Of a DNA stretch of 64,000 nt, positions 1 through 9,568 are shown one piece after another. The first letter of the stretch is position 1, and every line of letters begins with the position of its first letter. This stretch comes from Saccharicrinis sp050589685 (GTDB lineage Bacteria > Bacteroidota > Bacteroidia > Bacteroidales > Marinilabiliaceae). The stretch is taken from the NCBI RefSeq assembly GCF_050589685.1, contig NZ_JBNGOS010000005.1, positions 124,001 to 188,000 of the forward strand, given 5' to 3'. The notes under the pieces were generated by a model. The model was given only the letters and a program-made list of their open reading frames with translations, ran no database searches and was not told the DNA's origin. A program made the position numbers and the translations under genes.

Positions 1-47
1 CTGTGTCCGTTCCACACTACATAGTATTTGTTTTTTTTGGCCATTGA

Positions 48-647
48 TTAACCTTTTAAAGCCGGAAGGAATTGTGTTAGCAGATTTGCAAAATTTGAAA
101 GGAACAATCGTATGGCCATAGCCAGGAGTATAATTCCAAAGAACTTTTGAAGAACATACACACCGCCCTCTCCTATTATCTTTTCAACCCTATCTGTTGA
201 CCTAAGAACGAAAAATACAATAATAATGTTTAAAACCAACGCAATTATAATATTTATCGAATCAAATTCTGCCCTCAGTGAAAGTATAGTGGTAAAAGAA
301 CCGGCACCTGCAATTAATGGAAAGGCGATGGGTACGATGCTTGCTCCAACTGGAGAATCGTGCTTGAAAATATGAATACCGAATATCATTTCAAAGGCTA
401 TTACCAACAGCACAAAGGAGCCCGCAATTGCAAAAGAAGAAATATCTACACCAAAAAGTCCGAGTAACGGTTCTCCCATAAAGAAGAATGCCAACAAAAT
501 GATTAAAGATATTGATGCAGCTTGAAACGCATTGATTTTATTTCCTTTCTTTTCTAAGTTGATAATTAAAGGGATGGAGCCCAAAATGTCGATTACGGCA
601 AAAAGCACGATAAATGCCGAAACAATTTGTAAAAACTGGATATTCAT
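48..647 (-). CDS. MarC family integral membrane protein
   Basis: This 199-residue protein is almost entirely hydrophobic and has about six predicted membrane segments, which is the length and layout of the MarC/YhgN family (inner membrane). Family-like features are the opening hydrophobic helix with the segment AVIDILGSIPLI and the later segment IPIAFPLIAGAGSFTTIL, which resembles the conserved Pro/Gly-rich loop of MarC proteins. The physiological role of the family is unsettled: the old link to multiple antibiotic resistance was not upheld, so no substrate is assigned. It is a monocistronic minus-strand gene lying after the terminator of the upstream peptidase gene. The ATG start follows an A/T-rich stretch without a clear Shine-Dalgarno sequence, as is usual in Bacteroidota. 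Confidence 0.85.
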   Translation of the reverse strand: MNIQFLQIVSAFIVLFAVIDILGSIPLIINLEKKGNKINAFQAASISLIILLAFFFMGEPLLGLFGVDISSFAIAGSFVLLVIAFEMIFGIHIFKHDSPVGASIVPIAFPLIAGAGSFTTILSLRAEFDSINIIIALVLNIIIVFFVLRSTDRVEKIIGEGGVYVLQKFFGIILLAMAIRLFLSNFANLLTQFLPALKG

Positions 648-797
648 AATGCGTACTTATTAAGGTTTAAATTAGAGGTAAAAATAAGTATTGTTATTCC
701 GACCATGCATTTTTGTGTTGTTGCCGCATTTGGCCGTGTTGATTTTCAATTTAGACTATTGCATGGTACTTCATGTTTGATAGGTGTGAATGGTACA

Positions 798-827
798 TAA
801 AAAAGGGGATGCCTTCACATCCCCTTT
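798..827 (-). terminator. Intrinsic terminator of the S46 peptidase gene
   Basis: A perfect 10-bp stem (802-811 with 818-827, six-base loop) is followed on the minus strand by a run of T. It lies about 20 bases past the stop codon of the dipeptidyl-peptidase gene. The plus-strand side also has T-rich sequence, so it may work in both directions. Confidence 0.85.
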
Positions 828-847
828 AATATTTTTGTCGAGCGGGA

Positions 848-3001
848 TTATTTAACCAGTGTCATTTCATTTATTAAATGGGTTGCCCCGGCATACTTGT
901 CTACAATAAAAAGAACATATCGAATGTCTACGTTGATACACTTTTGTAATTCTGTTTCAAAAGCAATATCTCCGCTCATAGCTTCCCAGTTGCCGTCAAA
1001 GGCCAAACCAAACAATTCGCCATTGGCGTTGATAACAGGGCTGCCCGAGTTTCCTCCTGTGATGTCGTTGTCCGTTGTAAAGCAAACTCGCATCGTTCCG
1101 TCGGTATGGGCATACTGGCCGTAGTCTTTGTTTTGGTACAATTCAATAAGCTTGTCCGGCACTTCAAATTCAAAGTTTCCTGGTTGATGTTTTTCCATCA
1201 CTCCCGCGAGTGTTGTATAATGTTTGTAAATAACTGCATCGCGTGGTTCGTAGTTGCCTACTTTTCCATAGCTCAATCGCATGGTGAAGTTTGCATCCGG
1301 ATAAAATACGTTGTCCGATTTCATTTCCATTAGGCCTTTTAAGAACAACCTGTTGTTTTCAGCCTCCAATGCATTTGCCGCCATAACTTTTTCGTAAAGA
1401 TTGCGGTAGGTATCAACAGTCGATTTCGCCGCTATAAATACCGGGTCTTTCCGAAGTTTTTTTAGGTTTGGTTCTTCCAAAAATGCCTCCAGGTTTTTCT
1501 GATCGGCAAATACCGATTTGGAAAAAACAAAATCGCCATACTTTTCAAAGTCGCCATTGAATTTTTTTACAACGACATCGTTAAAAAAACCCGGGTGGTA
1601 TTTTTTGCTGATTTCGTCATGGTATAATTCTAACAAGGCAGAAAAAACTTTATGGTCGGTAGATGCGCTATAATCCTTGAAAAAAGCATCTAAGTCAGCA
1701 GCAATGCCGTTGGCTGTTGCTATAGCTTTTTCCCGATCATCGTCTTCCAAATCTTTTTCCAGTTTAAGTGCTTTGGTGCCCAATGAAATAATTTCAGTTC
1801 CTCGGAGCATACACTCAACCAAATAACTTTGGGCTTTTAAATCATCTGACCTGCCGGTGTAGGCTTTTTCCAAATTACCCAATACATTACCATATGTCCT
1901 GGCTCTTTCAGGTGAAGAAGCGACCCACTCGGCAAAATCTTTTTCAATTTCCTGTTTCTGGGCTACAACATTCAACTTTTTAAGGCCGCGGTTCATACCG
2001 ATACTGTTTTTCCAGTAATTTGAACTGCGGCTGAACTTAGAGGCATATTGAATGTTAATTTTTTCGTCGGCTAACATGTCCTCTTGCCAAATGTCTTGTT
2101 TCAATCCGCGAGGAACAATACGCGCATCGTTGACAATATTCATTCTTTCTTGGATGCCCCAGGAAGTTAAATATCGGTTTGTGCTTCCGGGATATCCAAG
2201 CGTCATGGCAAAATCGTCAGGCTGAACCCCTTTTAAAGAAATAGGTAGGTGGTGCTTAGGCTTTAAAGGAACATTGTCTTTTGAATAGGCGGCAGGCTTA
2301 CCCTCTTTGTCGCCATAAACCCTAAACATACTAAAGTCTCCTGTATGGCGGGGCCACATCCAGTTGTCGGTGTCGAAACCGAATTTTCCGATAGATGATG
2401 GGGGAGCGCCCACAAAGCGGACATCGGAATACTTTTCGGATATGATCAAAAAGTATTGGTTGCCTTCAAAATAGCTTTTAACGTCAATAGTGTAATCATT
2501 GCCTTCCGAAGCCTCTTTTTTAATGGCACTGATATTCTTGCCCATTAATTCCCTACGCTTTTCGGTTTCGGTGTTCTCGTCTACCCCTTCAAAAACTTTA
2601 TCGGTTACATCCTCCATCCTTTTCAGGAAGGTAACTGATAATCCTTCTGCAGGAAGTTCCTGGTCAAACGAGCTGGCCCAGAAACCATCTTTTAGGTAGT
2701 TGTTCTCGACCGAACTTAATGCCTGAATATTTCCGTACCCGCAATGGTGATTGGTTAAAATCAGGCCCTGATCAGAGATAATTTCCCCGGTGCAGCCTCT
2801 GCCAAAAATCACGATGGCATCTTTTAAGCTCGAATTGTTTACGCTGTAGATGTCTTCGGCGGTAAGCTTCAGCCCCATCTCGTTCATCTTGTCCATGTTT
2901 AGCTTCGTGATTAATGGAAGAAGCCACATCCCTTCATCTGCCTTAGCGGTTCCCGCGAAAACCATAACAATGGCAATGAATAAAACCGTTAGTTTTTTCA
3001 T
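848..3001 (-). CDS. dpp7: S46 family dipeptidyl-peptidase, DPP7 type
   Basis: This 717-residue serine exopeptidase would remove dipeptides from peptide N-termini in the periplasm. A signal peptide (about residues 1-21, ending TAKA) is followed by the chymotrypsin-like fold of the S46 family. The catalytic His is H86 in TNHHCGYG and the catalytic Ser is S652 in GGNSGSP. The S1-pocket position that is Arg in DPP11 (Asp/Glu-specific) is Gly here (G670 in AFDGNWEA), which matches DPP7, the enzyme with broad hydrophobic specificity. The length fits the family (about 700-720). The enzyme suits an organism that uses peptides, and the neighbouring minus-strand gene for a glutaminyl-cyclase-like lipoprotein also acts on peptides. 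Family assignment is firm; DPP7 rather than DPP11 is inferred from the pocket residue. Confidence 0.93.
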   Translation of the reverse strand: MKKLTVLFIAIVMVFAGTAKADEGMWLLPLITKLNMDKMNEMGLKLTAEDIYSVNNSSLKDAIVIFGRGCTGEIISDQGLILTNHHCGYGNIQALSSVENNYLKDGFWASSFDQELPAEGLSVTFLKRMEDVTDKVFEGVDENTETEKRRELMGKNISAIKKEASEGNDYTIDVKSYFEGNQYFLIISEKYSDVRFVGAPPSSIGKFGFDTDNWMWPRHTGDFSMFRVYGDKEGKPAAYSKDNVPLKPKHHLPISLKGVQPDDFAMTLGYPGSTNRYLTSWGIQERMNIVNDARIVPRGLKQDIWQEDMLADEKINIQYASKFSRSSNYWKNSIGMNRGLKKLNVVAQKQEIEKDFAEWVASSPERARTYGNVLGNLEKAYTGRSDDLKAQSYLVECMLRGTEIISLGTKALKLEKDLEDDDREKAIATANGIAADLDAFFKDYSASTDHKVFSALLELYHDEISKKYHPGFFNDVVVKKFNGDFEKYGDFVFSKSVFADQKNLEAFLEEPNLKKLRKDPVFIAAKSTVDTYRNLYEKVMAANALEAENNRLFLKGLMEMKSDNVFYPDANFTMRLSYGKVGNYEPRDAVIYKHYTTLAGVMEKHQPGNFEFEVPDKLIELYQNKDYGQYAHTDGTMRVCFTTDNDITGGNSGSPVINANGELFGLAFDGNWEAMSGDIAFETELQKCINVDIRYVLFIVDKYAGATHLINEMTLVK

Positions 3002-3116
3002 TCGATATATTTTAATATAATTTTAGTTTACAAGACAATACTGCAGTTTACCACAGCAGGGCGAATATAATAATTAAATCATAATTGAAACAATGATAAT
3101 TATTACATCTGTTTCG

Positions 3117-3725
3117 TTAGAAGTCAAGCTTTAATTGTGTATCCAATAATTTAAAGGTTTGTCTGTGAAAAGGGGTTGTGCCCAACTTCACGATTCCAGC
3201 CCTGTGTGCTTTGGTAGGATACCCTTTGTTCTTATCCCATTGGTAACCGGGATACGCCTTATCCAACTTCATCATCAATTCGTCTCTGTGTGTTTTGGCC
3301 AGTATACTGGCCGCTGCAATGGGCAAAAATTTACCATCTCCTTTAACAATGCAGGTATGCGGAATGTTTTTGAAAGGTTTAAATTTGTTGCCATCGATGA
3401 GCAAGTGCTCAGGGGTGGTGTGCAGCTGTTCAACAGCCCTTTGCATGCCTGTAATGGATGCGTTGAGCACGTTTATTTCGTCCACTTCGTTGTTGTCCAC
3501 AATGGAAACGGCCCAGGCAACCGCTTCTTTTTCGATGATTGGACGTAGTTTTTCTCTCTGTTTTTCTGTAAGTTGTTTGGAGTCGTTGAGTAAGGGATTC
3601 TCAAAGTCTTTGGGGAGAATGACCGCCGCAGCCACCACCGGCCCCGCCAAACAGCCTCTGCCTGCCTCGTCGCACCCGGCCTCAATTTTATCTTTATGTA
3701 AAAATAGTTCAAGCTTTGATTTCAT
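3117..3725 (-). CDS. rnhB: Ribonuclease HII
   Basis: This 202-residue enzyme cuts the RNA strand of RNA-DNA hybrids and removes single ribonucleotides misincorporated in DNA. The N-terminal motif AGCDEAGRGCLAGPVVAAAV carries the conserved Asp-Glu pair of the active site, and further conserved segments are NDSKQLTEKQR, LIDGNKF and GDGKFLPIAAASILAKTHRD. Length and motif order are normal for RnhB. It is on the minus strand downstream of the glutaminyl-cyclase-like gene (128-base gap) and upstream of the S46 peptidase gene, so co-transcription is possible but not shown. Confidence 0.96.
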   Translation of the reverse strand: MKSKLELFLHKDKIEAGCDEAGRGCLAGPVVAAAVILPKDFENPLLNDSKQLTEKQREKLRPIIEKEAVAWAVSIVDNNEVDEINVLNASITGMQRAVEQLHTTPEHLLIDGNKFKPFKNIPHTCIVKGDGKFLPIAAASILAKTHRDELMMKLDKAYPGYQWDKNKGYPTKAHRAGIVKLGTTPFHRQTFKLLDTQLKLDF

Positions 3726-3852
3726 GACAAAGTACTAAAGTATATAATCCGGGTTTAAAAATGCAGTATTACTATTTCCAACGCTCCGTTGCATTAATGG
3801 GTATTGACCATAGGGCTAATGATAAATGACCTGTGACTATTGGCCATTAAAA

Positions 3853-4845
3853 TCACTGTTCGCTGTACACAAATTCAAGCACGGTTTGCCCAACTGCTTT
3901 CAGTGTATTTTTGTCGATTACATCCATGTCGTCATCATGCGTGTGCCAGTAGCTTCCAAAACTGGAATCGGTAGTCGGGTCGTACTGGATGATATTGATA
4001 CATGGGATGTTAAGATGTTTGTTTACGTACACATGGTCATCTGTTATTCCACCTCCATCTTCAAAAATAAAATAATTACCATATCCCAGTTTGTGACCCG
4101 TGTTCCATACTTTTTTAAGGATTCGGGGAGCAAAGTATTTAGAATTCATCTCTTTATAGAATGTTGCATTAGGAGCGCCAACCATATCTAGCAGAATACC
4201 AAAGCGGGCATAATAATTTTTTACGTGAGGGTTTTTTCCCCAATACTGGGAACCCAAACACCAGGTATCTTGTTTTGGATTCTGAATCTCAATGTGGTCA
4301 GGGTTCCCATAATCTTCCGCATCAAAAAAGATGATGTCCACCCCAAATGGTAACGGGGTCGTGTTAAGTTGGCGTGCAATTTCAAGCAATACGCCCACGC
4401 CGCTGCCACCATCATTAGCGCCTAGAATAGGTTCGTTCTGTCTGCTCCCGTCCGGACAGTGATCCGCAAAGGGCCTGGAATCCCAGTGTGCAAACAGTAA
4501 TATCCGGTCCCTGATCTCCGGCTTATACTGACCGATAATGTTTTTTGCATGCAATAAAGTGTTGTCGAATGCAGTCACCTCGGCATCCTGCACAATTACG
4601 TCCGCTCCAAAATCCTTCAATTTTTGGGCAAGATATTCGGCGCACAAACCATGGGCTTCCGTGTTCGGGACTCTTGGTCCAAAATCAACCTGTTGCTGGA
4701 CATACAAATAGGCGGAATCAGCATTAAAAGATGGGGTTGAAACAACCTCCTTTTTTTTCTTTTTTTCGGCTGTGCTGTTCTTGGCAGGCGTGAAATCGCA
4801 GCTTGCCAAAATCACCAATAATATAAGGATTAGATGCTTTATCAT
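3853..4845 (-). CDS. M28-fold glutaminyl-peptide cyclotransferase-like lipoprotein
   Basis: This 330-residue protein has a lipoprotein signal peptide ending in LASC (Cys16), so it is probably anchored in a membrane facing the periplasm. The rest is an M28 zinc fold: H120 in the HWDSRP segment, D145 in ANDGGSG, E177 in FFDAEDYG and a late His in YWHTHDDDMD are the expected metal or active-site positions. WCLGSQYWG and the overall length match the Bacteroidota type II glutaminyl cyclases, which turn N-terminal Gln into pyroglutamate, better than aminopeptidases. Such enzymes act on periplasmic proteins whose N-terminus becomes Gln after signal cleavage. It starts 27 bases after cysS and probably shares its transcript. 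The alternative is an aminopeptidase of the same fold. Confidence 0.8.
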   Translation of the reverse strand: MIKHLILILLVILASCDFTPAKNSTAEKKKKKEVVSTPSFNADSAYLYVQQQVDFGPRVPNTEAHGLCAEYLAQKLKDFGADVIVQDAEVTAFDNTLLHAKNIIGQYKPEIRDRILLFAHWDSRPFADHCPDGSRQNEPILGANDGGSGVGVLLEIARQLNTTPLPFGVDIIFFDAEDYGNPDHIEIQNPKQDTWCLGSQYWGKNPHVKNYYARFGILLDMVGAPNATFYKEMNSKYFAPRILKKVWNTGHKLGYGNYFIFEDGGGITDDHVYVNKHLNIPCINIIQYDPTTDSSFGSYWHTHDDDMDVIDKNTLKAVGQTVLEFVYSEQ

Positions 4846-4871
4846 GTACTCTGATTAATTAGGTTGATAAT

Positions 4872-6344
4872 TTATTTTAGTTCCCAGGTAGCTCCATCGC
4901 TACCGTCTTTAATCACAAACCCCAGGTTGCTTAACTCATTACGTATCTTGTCGGCCGTTGCCCAATCTTTGTTTGCTTTGGCATCGTTACGCACGTTCAT
5001 CAACAATTGCATAACGTCGTCGAGCTTTTGGGTATTGTCCGCACCTTGCCCGGATGATAATTCCAGCCCAAGTATTTCTGTCACAAACAAGTGCATCAAA
5101 GAATCTAGTTCGTCTAAATCGGTTTGCGAAATCTTATAATTACCTGCAATCAAGCTGTTAATCATTTTAACGCCATCGAAAAGATGTGCCAATAAAACAG
5201 GACTGTTTAAATCATCCAGTATTGCGGCATAACATTTTTCTTTTAGGGAAGCAACATCCACATCAGATTCCTTGGAAACAGATATTTTGTTTATATTGCT
5301 CATGGCTTCCGACAACCGGTTGAGTCCCTTTTCTGCTGCTTGCAGGGCTTCGTTTCCAAAATCAAGCGTACTTCTGTAATGGGCCTGTAATATAAAAAAA
5401 CGAATGGTCATTGGGCTGTACGCTTTTTCCAGTTTCTCATGTTCGCCAGTAAAAAACTGTTCCAATGTTATAAAGTTGCCCAGCGATTTACCCATTTTCT
5501 GACCGCCGATGGTAATCATATTGTTGTGCATCCAGTATTTCGCTGGGACCTTTCCGTTGTCGACAGTGCTTTGGGCTATTTCACACTCGTGGTGCGGAAA
5601 CAGGAGATCCATACCGCCTCCGTGAATGTCGAATTGCTCGCCTAAATATTTTTTACTCATGGCAGAACATTCCAGATGCCAACCGGGAAATCCGTCGCTC
5701 CATTCTGAAGGCCATCTCATGATATGCTCGGGGGCAGCTTTTTTCCAAAGCGCAAAATCAAGGCTGTCACGCTTTTCGCTTTGTCCGTCAAGGCTCCTGG
5801 TGTTACTTAACAGGTCTTCCACCTTTCTGCCCGAAAGAATTCCGTATAAATGTTTTTCGTTATACTTTTTTACATCAAAATAAACAGAACCATTGCTTAC
5901 GTAGGCATATCCTTTGTCGATAATTGATTTGATCACCTGGATCTGTTCGATGATATGACCGGATGCATGCGGTTCGATACTTGGACTTTTTACGTTCAAA
6001 AGTTTCATAAAGTCATGATACCTGTTGGTGTAAAATTGTACCACCTCCATAGGTTCCAATTCATCGAGCTTGGCTTTTTTCGCAATTTTGTCTTCCCCTT
6101 CGTCCGCGTCATTCTCAAGATGTCCTACGTCGGTAATGTTCCTTACATATCTAACCTGGTATTCCAAATGTGTCAGTACCCTGGTTAAAAGGTCAAAAGT
6201 AATGGCGGGACGGGCATGTCCGAGATGGGGGTCGCCATATACGGTAGGGCCACATACATATAACCCGACTCTCTGAGGAATTAGGGGTTCAAATAGTTCC
6301 TTCTCTCTGGAGAGCGTGTTGTAAATATATAATTGGTTCTTCAT
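4872..6344 (-). CDS. cysS: Cysteinyl-tRNA synthetase
   Basis: This class I aminoacyl-tRNA synthetase charges tRNA-Cys in the cytoplasm. The first signature is seen as DPHLGHARP (HIGH-type) and the second as GQKMGKSLGN (KMSKS-type). The zinc-binding residues are represented by CGPTVYG near the N-terminus, WHLECSAM and HHECEIAQS. The reading frame is open up to 6374, but the start at 6344 is preferred because MKNQLYIYNTLSREKE is the usual N-terminus of the family, giving 490 residues. It is followed closely by the glutaminyl-cyclase-like lipoprotein gene. Confidence 0.96.
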   Translation of the reverse strand: MKNQLYIYNTLSREKELFEPLIPQRVGLYVCGPTVYGDPHLGHARPAITFDLLTRVLTHLEYQVRYVRNITDVGHLENDADEGEDKIAKKAKLDELEPMEVVQFYTNRYHDFMKLLNVKSPSIEPHASGHIIEQIQVIKSIIDKGYAYVSNGSVYFDVKKYNEKHLYGILSGRKVEDLLSNTRSLDGQSEKRDSLDFALWKKAAPEHIMRWPSEWSDGFPGWHLECSAMSKKYLGEQFDIHGGGMDLLFPHHECEIAQSTVDNGKVPAKYWMHNNMITIGGQKMGKSLGNFITLEQFFTGEHEKLEKAYSPMTIRFFILQAHYRSTLDFGNEALQAAEKGLNRLSEAMSNINKISVSKESDVDVASLKEKCYAAILDDLNSPVLLAHLFDGVKMINSLIAGNYKISQTDLDELDSLMHLFVTEILGLELSSGQGADNTQKLDDVMQLLMNVRNDAKANKDWATADKIRNELSNLGFVIKDGSDGATWELK

Positions 6345-6595
6345 TTTAATAATGATTACATTTATGGTGCTCAAAATTACAAAAAAGTACTAGTTTGAAT
6401 TCAAATAGTAGTTAATATATTAACGATGGGAGTTGTAAGTTCAGATAGTCAGCTGTTTATGTAAGGGCATAAAGAGTTTTTTTATTATTGGGCATTGAAC
6501 ACGTGAAAAGGTGTATTTATCAAAAAAAACTAATAATTGGTTAAGCTTTTCATTTCTTTGGGTAACCATTTTAGTAGGAATTAGTAATTAATGGT

Positions 6596-7936
6596 ATGGC
6601 AGAGCATAGGCATAAGGAATTCATAAGTCAACAATTACGGCAGGATAGTGATTTGGAATCATGTATCTATACGTTGTTCAATCCAAACAATCCGATGATG
6701 GGTGAAGGGTTTTTCGAATCTGCCATATTGTCTTTAAGTAATTATTTGAAAGCTGATTATGTTTTTGTAGCTCGCCTGAACAAAAAAGAGGGGATGTTGG
6801 ATACGGTGACTCACTGCCATAATAATAAAATACTGCCACAGCAGTCCTTTCCCTATAAAGATACGCCATGCGACCCGGTAGTTGCAGATAAAGCGGTTAC
6901 CTATCAGGAAAAGGTGAGAAAAGAGTTTCCCAATAGCAACATGTTGGCGGAATATAAAGTGGAAGCGTACAGTGGTATCCCCTTGTACGGTTCTTCGCGA
7001 AAACCGATCGGTGTTTTGGTTGCCTTATTCTGCGATAGAATACCGGACGTAGAAAAAGTGGAAGCCTTGATGTTTATGTATTCTTCCCGGATCGGGTCGG
7101 AGTTGGAACATGTGGATAGGCAGCAGGAGCTGACCAGGAGGAATATGGAGTTGTTGGTTTTTAAAGAGGAGCTCATCAGAAAAAACATGGAATTGGACCA
7201 AATGAACAATGAACTTAAAGAAGCCACGCTAAAAGCCGAAGAAAGCAATAAACTTAAATCTTCCTTTTTGGCCAACCTAAGTCACGAGGTGCGAACCCCC
7301 ATGAATGCCATCATTGGTTTTACCGAACTTTTAAAATCGAATCACCTGAGCATAGAAGAAAAAGACGAATATTTGAATATCATACATCAAAACGGAAATC
7401 AAATGATGCGTGTAATGGATGCATTAATTGATATCTCAAAGCTGCAGGCAAAAGTTTATGTGGAGCCAAAACAAAAGGTGCGGGTAAATCATATTATTAC
7501 CGAATTATACCAGAGTTATTGTCAAGAGTTGGAGGCGATGAAAAAACCCATAAAACTAAATATACTCTTGGGAGCCGAAAACGGTGCGGATATCCTAATC
7601 GCACACAAAGAAGCATTGTATAAAATATTTGATCACATGTTAGATAATGCCATCAAATTTACCCCTCAAGGAAATATATACATAGGGTACACACTTGGCG
7701 ATGATTTCTTCGAGTTTTTTGTTAAGGATACCGGGGTAGGTATTGAGGAAGGCCAGGAAAAGAGCATTTTTGATTTATTCAGACAAGGGGATCTTAAAAA
7801 ATCAAGGGAGTTTGGCGGAAATGGAATCGGCTTGTCTATTGTGAAAAAATATGTAGAAATAATGGGCGGCAAAGTTTGGGCAGAACGCGACCAAAAAGAA
7901 GGCACCTTGTTTAAGTTTACGATACCTTGCCGTTAA
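6596..7936 (+). CDS. Sensor histidine kinase with N-terminal GAF-like domain
   Basis: The 446-residue protein has no membrane segment, so it is a cytoplasmic sensor. Residues about 10-180 look like a GAF-type sensing domain. A coiled coil at about 180-220 follows, then the HisKA dimerisation box with phospho-acceptor H230 in LSHEVRTPMN, and a HATPase domain with N-box (DNAIKFTPQG), G1 (DTGVGI) and G2 (GGNGIGLSIV). No receiver domain is fused and no response regulator gene is nearby, so it is an orphan kinase. It resembles the second kinase at 41982 in its catalytic half. Its stop codon lies inside the left end of an intergenic repeat copy. The signal sensed is unknown. Confidence 0.9.
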   Translation: MAEHRHKEFISQQLRQDSDLESCIYTLFNPNNPMMGEGFFESAILSLSNYLKADYVFVARLNKKEGMLDTVTHCHNNKILPQQSFPYKDTPCDPVVADKAVTYQEKVRKEFPNSNMLAEYKVEAYSGIPLYGSSRKPIGVLVALFCDRIPDVEKVEALMFMYSSRIGSELEHVDRQQELTRRNMELLVFKEELIRKNMELDQMNNELKEATLKAEESNKLKSSFLANLSHEVRTPMNAIIGFTELLKSNHLSIEEKDEYLNIIHQNGNQMMRVMDALIDISKLQAKVYVEPKQKVRVNHIITELYQSYCQELEAMKKPIKLNILLGAENGADILIAHKEALYKIFDHMLDNAIKFTPQGNIYIGYTLGDDFFEFFVKDTGVGIEEGQEKSIFDLFRQGDLKKSREFGGNGIGLSIVKKYVEIMGGKVWAERDQKEGTLFKFTIPCR

Positions 7937-8133
7937 ACCCGCAATATGCATTAGAAATTCTATTACCCATTGAAATTACTTTAAAACAAGACACTTCTTT
8001 GCATCACTTCAACTCACCAGAACGATGCTCCCGAAAGTAATCGGGACAAGTGATGCCTCGTTTCAAGTAATGCCTTGTTTTATTGTACTTGCAATGCTCA
8101 TGACGAACCTCCAATGCATAATCCGGGTTAAAC
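7933..8133 (+). repeat. MITE-like intergenic repeat, copy 1
   Basis: This element of about 200 bp recurs at 30940-31128 and, inverted, at 41226-41401. Its ends are imperfect inverted repeats of about 24 bases: the left end starts TTAAACCCGCAATATGCATT and the right end, read on the other strand, starts TTTAACCCGGATTATGCATT. The middle contains a small hairpin CTCCCGA / TCGGGA (near 8027-8046). There is no transposase and no convincing coding sequence inside. The left end overlaps the stop codon of the kinase gene. The rest of the gap (8134-8347) between the convergent kinase and ald genes shows nothing else recognisable. Confidence 0.72.
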
Positions 8134-8347
8134 AGAAAATTGGTCGCCGGTTATTGGTCTTTTGGAGTCACAGGGGAGGAATGGGCAAAGAAGCGGTATT
8201 CTGTCTTTTCGTTATTCTAAACATATAAAGGGAAGATATGTAAAGTTTTATACCGAATACCGTAAAATAAGAGAGTGGGAGATGCCGGGGATGCAGTTTT
8301 CCCGTTTGCGATTTTGAATCACCCGGAATAAGTGAACAACACGCCCG

Positions 8348-9568
8348 TTAAAAAGCAGCCATCAGCAGGCCTATGTCTTTGGATGGCAATGAAAATGTTT
8401 CCCCTATGTAATGGTTGGTAAGAATACCTTTGTACACATATATTCCATGGCTAAATCCCGGATCTTCCTTAATCATATTATTGATACTTCCTGCCTCCGC
8501 CATCTGTAAAACCATTGGCGCAAAAATGTTACTTAGGGCAATGGTAGCGGTTCTGGCCACGTGAGAGGCCACATTGGGGACGCAATAATGGATTACGCCG
8601 TGTTTTATAAATACAGGATGGGCAAAGTCGGTACAGATAGAAGATTCGAAACATCCTCCCTGTCCCATGCTTAGGTCAATTAAAATAGAACCCTGTTTCA
8701 TTTGCGACACCTGATCTTCTGTTACCATGTAACTCAGGCCTGATTGCAGATATCGTAAGTTGCCAATAACGGCATCCGCCGATTTTAATGCTTTGGTAAG
8801 GGCTTTAGGGTATAGTACCGATGTAAAAACACGTTGCCCGATGTGTAGCTCCAGGTCTCTCAGGTTCTTGAATGAGTTGTCAAATATTTTAACGGTAGCA
8901 CCTAACCCCAGGGCTGCACGAGCAGCGCTTTCTCCGGCTGTTCCGGCTCCTAAAATGACCACTTCGGCAGGAGATACTCCGGTAATTCCCCCCAATAATA
9001 CACCTTTCCCGTTATGTGCCTTACTTAAATATTCGCTGGCAATCATGATGGAAGCGGCTCCCTCTATTTCGCTCATACTACGGGTTACCGGATAAAAACC
9101 GTTATTGTCCTTAATAAGTTCGAAAGCAATGGCATTTACTTTTTTGCTCATCATTTTTTTGATGAGCTCGCGCGATTGCTGATGGAGTTGAACCAGTGAA
9201 ATAATAGTTTGGCCGGGAGATAATAAGTCCAGCTCCTCGTTGGTAAAAGGAGATATTTTTAAAACTATTTCCGCCTTAAAAATTTCGCTATTATTTTTGA
9301 CGATGGTAGCTCCGCATTCCGAAAAGTCCTGATCGGATAAGTTAGCGGGTATGCCAGCACCCGATTCAAACAATACGGTATGTCCGTTCTCCACCAACAA
9401 TTCAATTCCCTGCGGGGTCAATGCGAGACGATTTTCGAATTTTGACTTTTCCTTAGGTATCCCTATGGTCAGTTTTTTTTCCGATTTTTTTACCTCTAAC
9501 ATCTCCGCCTGCGGCATCAAACCTGTGCTGTAAAGCGGAAAATTTGACTTGTCACCTATACCTGCCAT
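8348..9568 (-). CDS. ald: Alanine dehydrogenase
   Basis: This 406-residue enzyme interconverts L-alanine and pyruvate plus ammonia using NAD. The AlaDH/PNT N-terminal domain begins near residue 34 (TIGIPKEKSKFENRLALTPQG) and the NAD-binding domain carries VVILGAGTAGESAARAALGLG and later DLSMGQGGCFESS. An N-terminal extension of about 30 residues precedes the usual start of the family, which is also seen in longer Bacteroidota forms; an internal Met at residue 18 or 23 could be the true start. Ammonia-linked metabolism fits the nearby Amt, P-II and glutamate synthase genes. Confidence is high for the AlaDH/PNT family and slightly lower for strict alanine specificity. Confidence 0.9.
   Translation of the reverse strand: MAGIGDKSNFPLYSTGLMPQAEMLEVKKSEKKLTIGIPKEKSKFENRLALTPQGIELLVENGHTVLFESGAGIPANLSDQDFSECGATIVKNNSEIFKAEIVLKISPFTNEELDLLSPGQTIISLVQLHQQSRELIKKMMSKKVNAIAFELIKDNNGFYPVTRSMSEIEGAASIMIASEYLSKAHNGKGVLLGGITGVSPAEVVILGAGTAGESAARAALGLGATVKIFDNSFKNLRDLELHIGQRVFTSVLYPKALTKALKSADAVIGNLRYLQSGLSYMVTEDQVSQMKQGSILIDLSMGQGGCFESSICTDFAHPVFIKHGVIHYCVPNVASHVARTATIALSNIFAPMVLQMAEAGSINNMIKEDPGFSHGIYVYKGILTNHYIGETFSLPSKDIGLLMAAF

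Noticed and set aside
8025..8228. A 67-codon frame inside the first MITE-like repeat
   Set aside because: It crosses the end of the repeat, and the repeat's internal hairpin accounts for the sequence; the frame is not evidently kept in the other copies.
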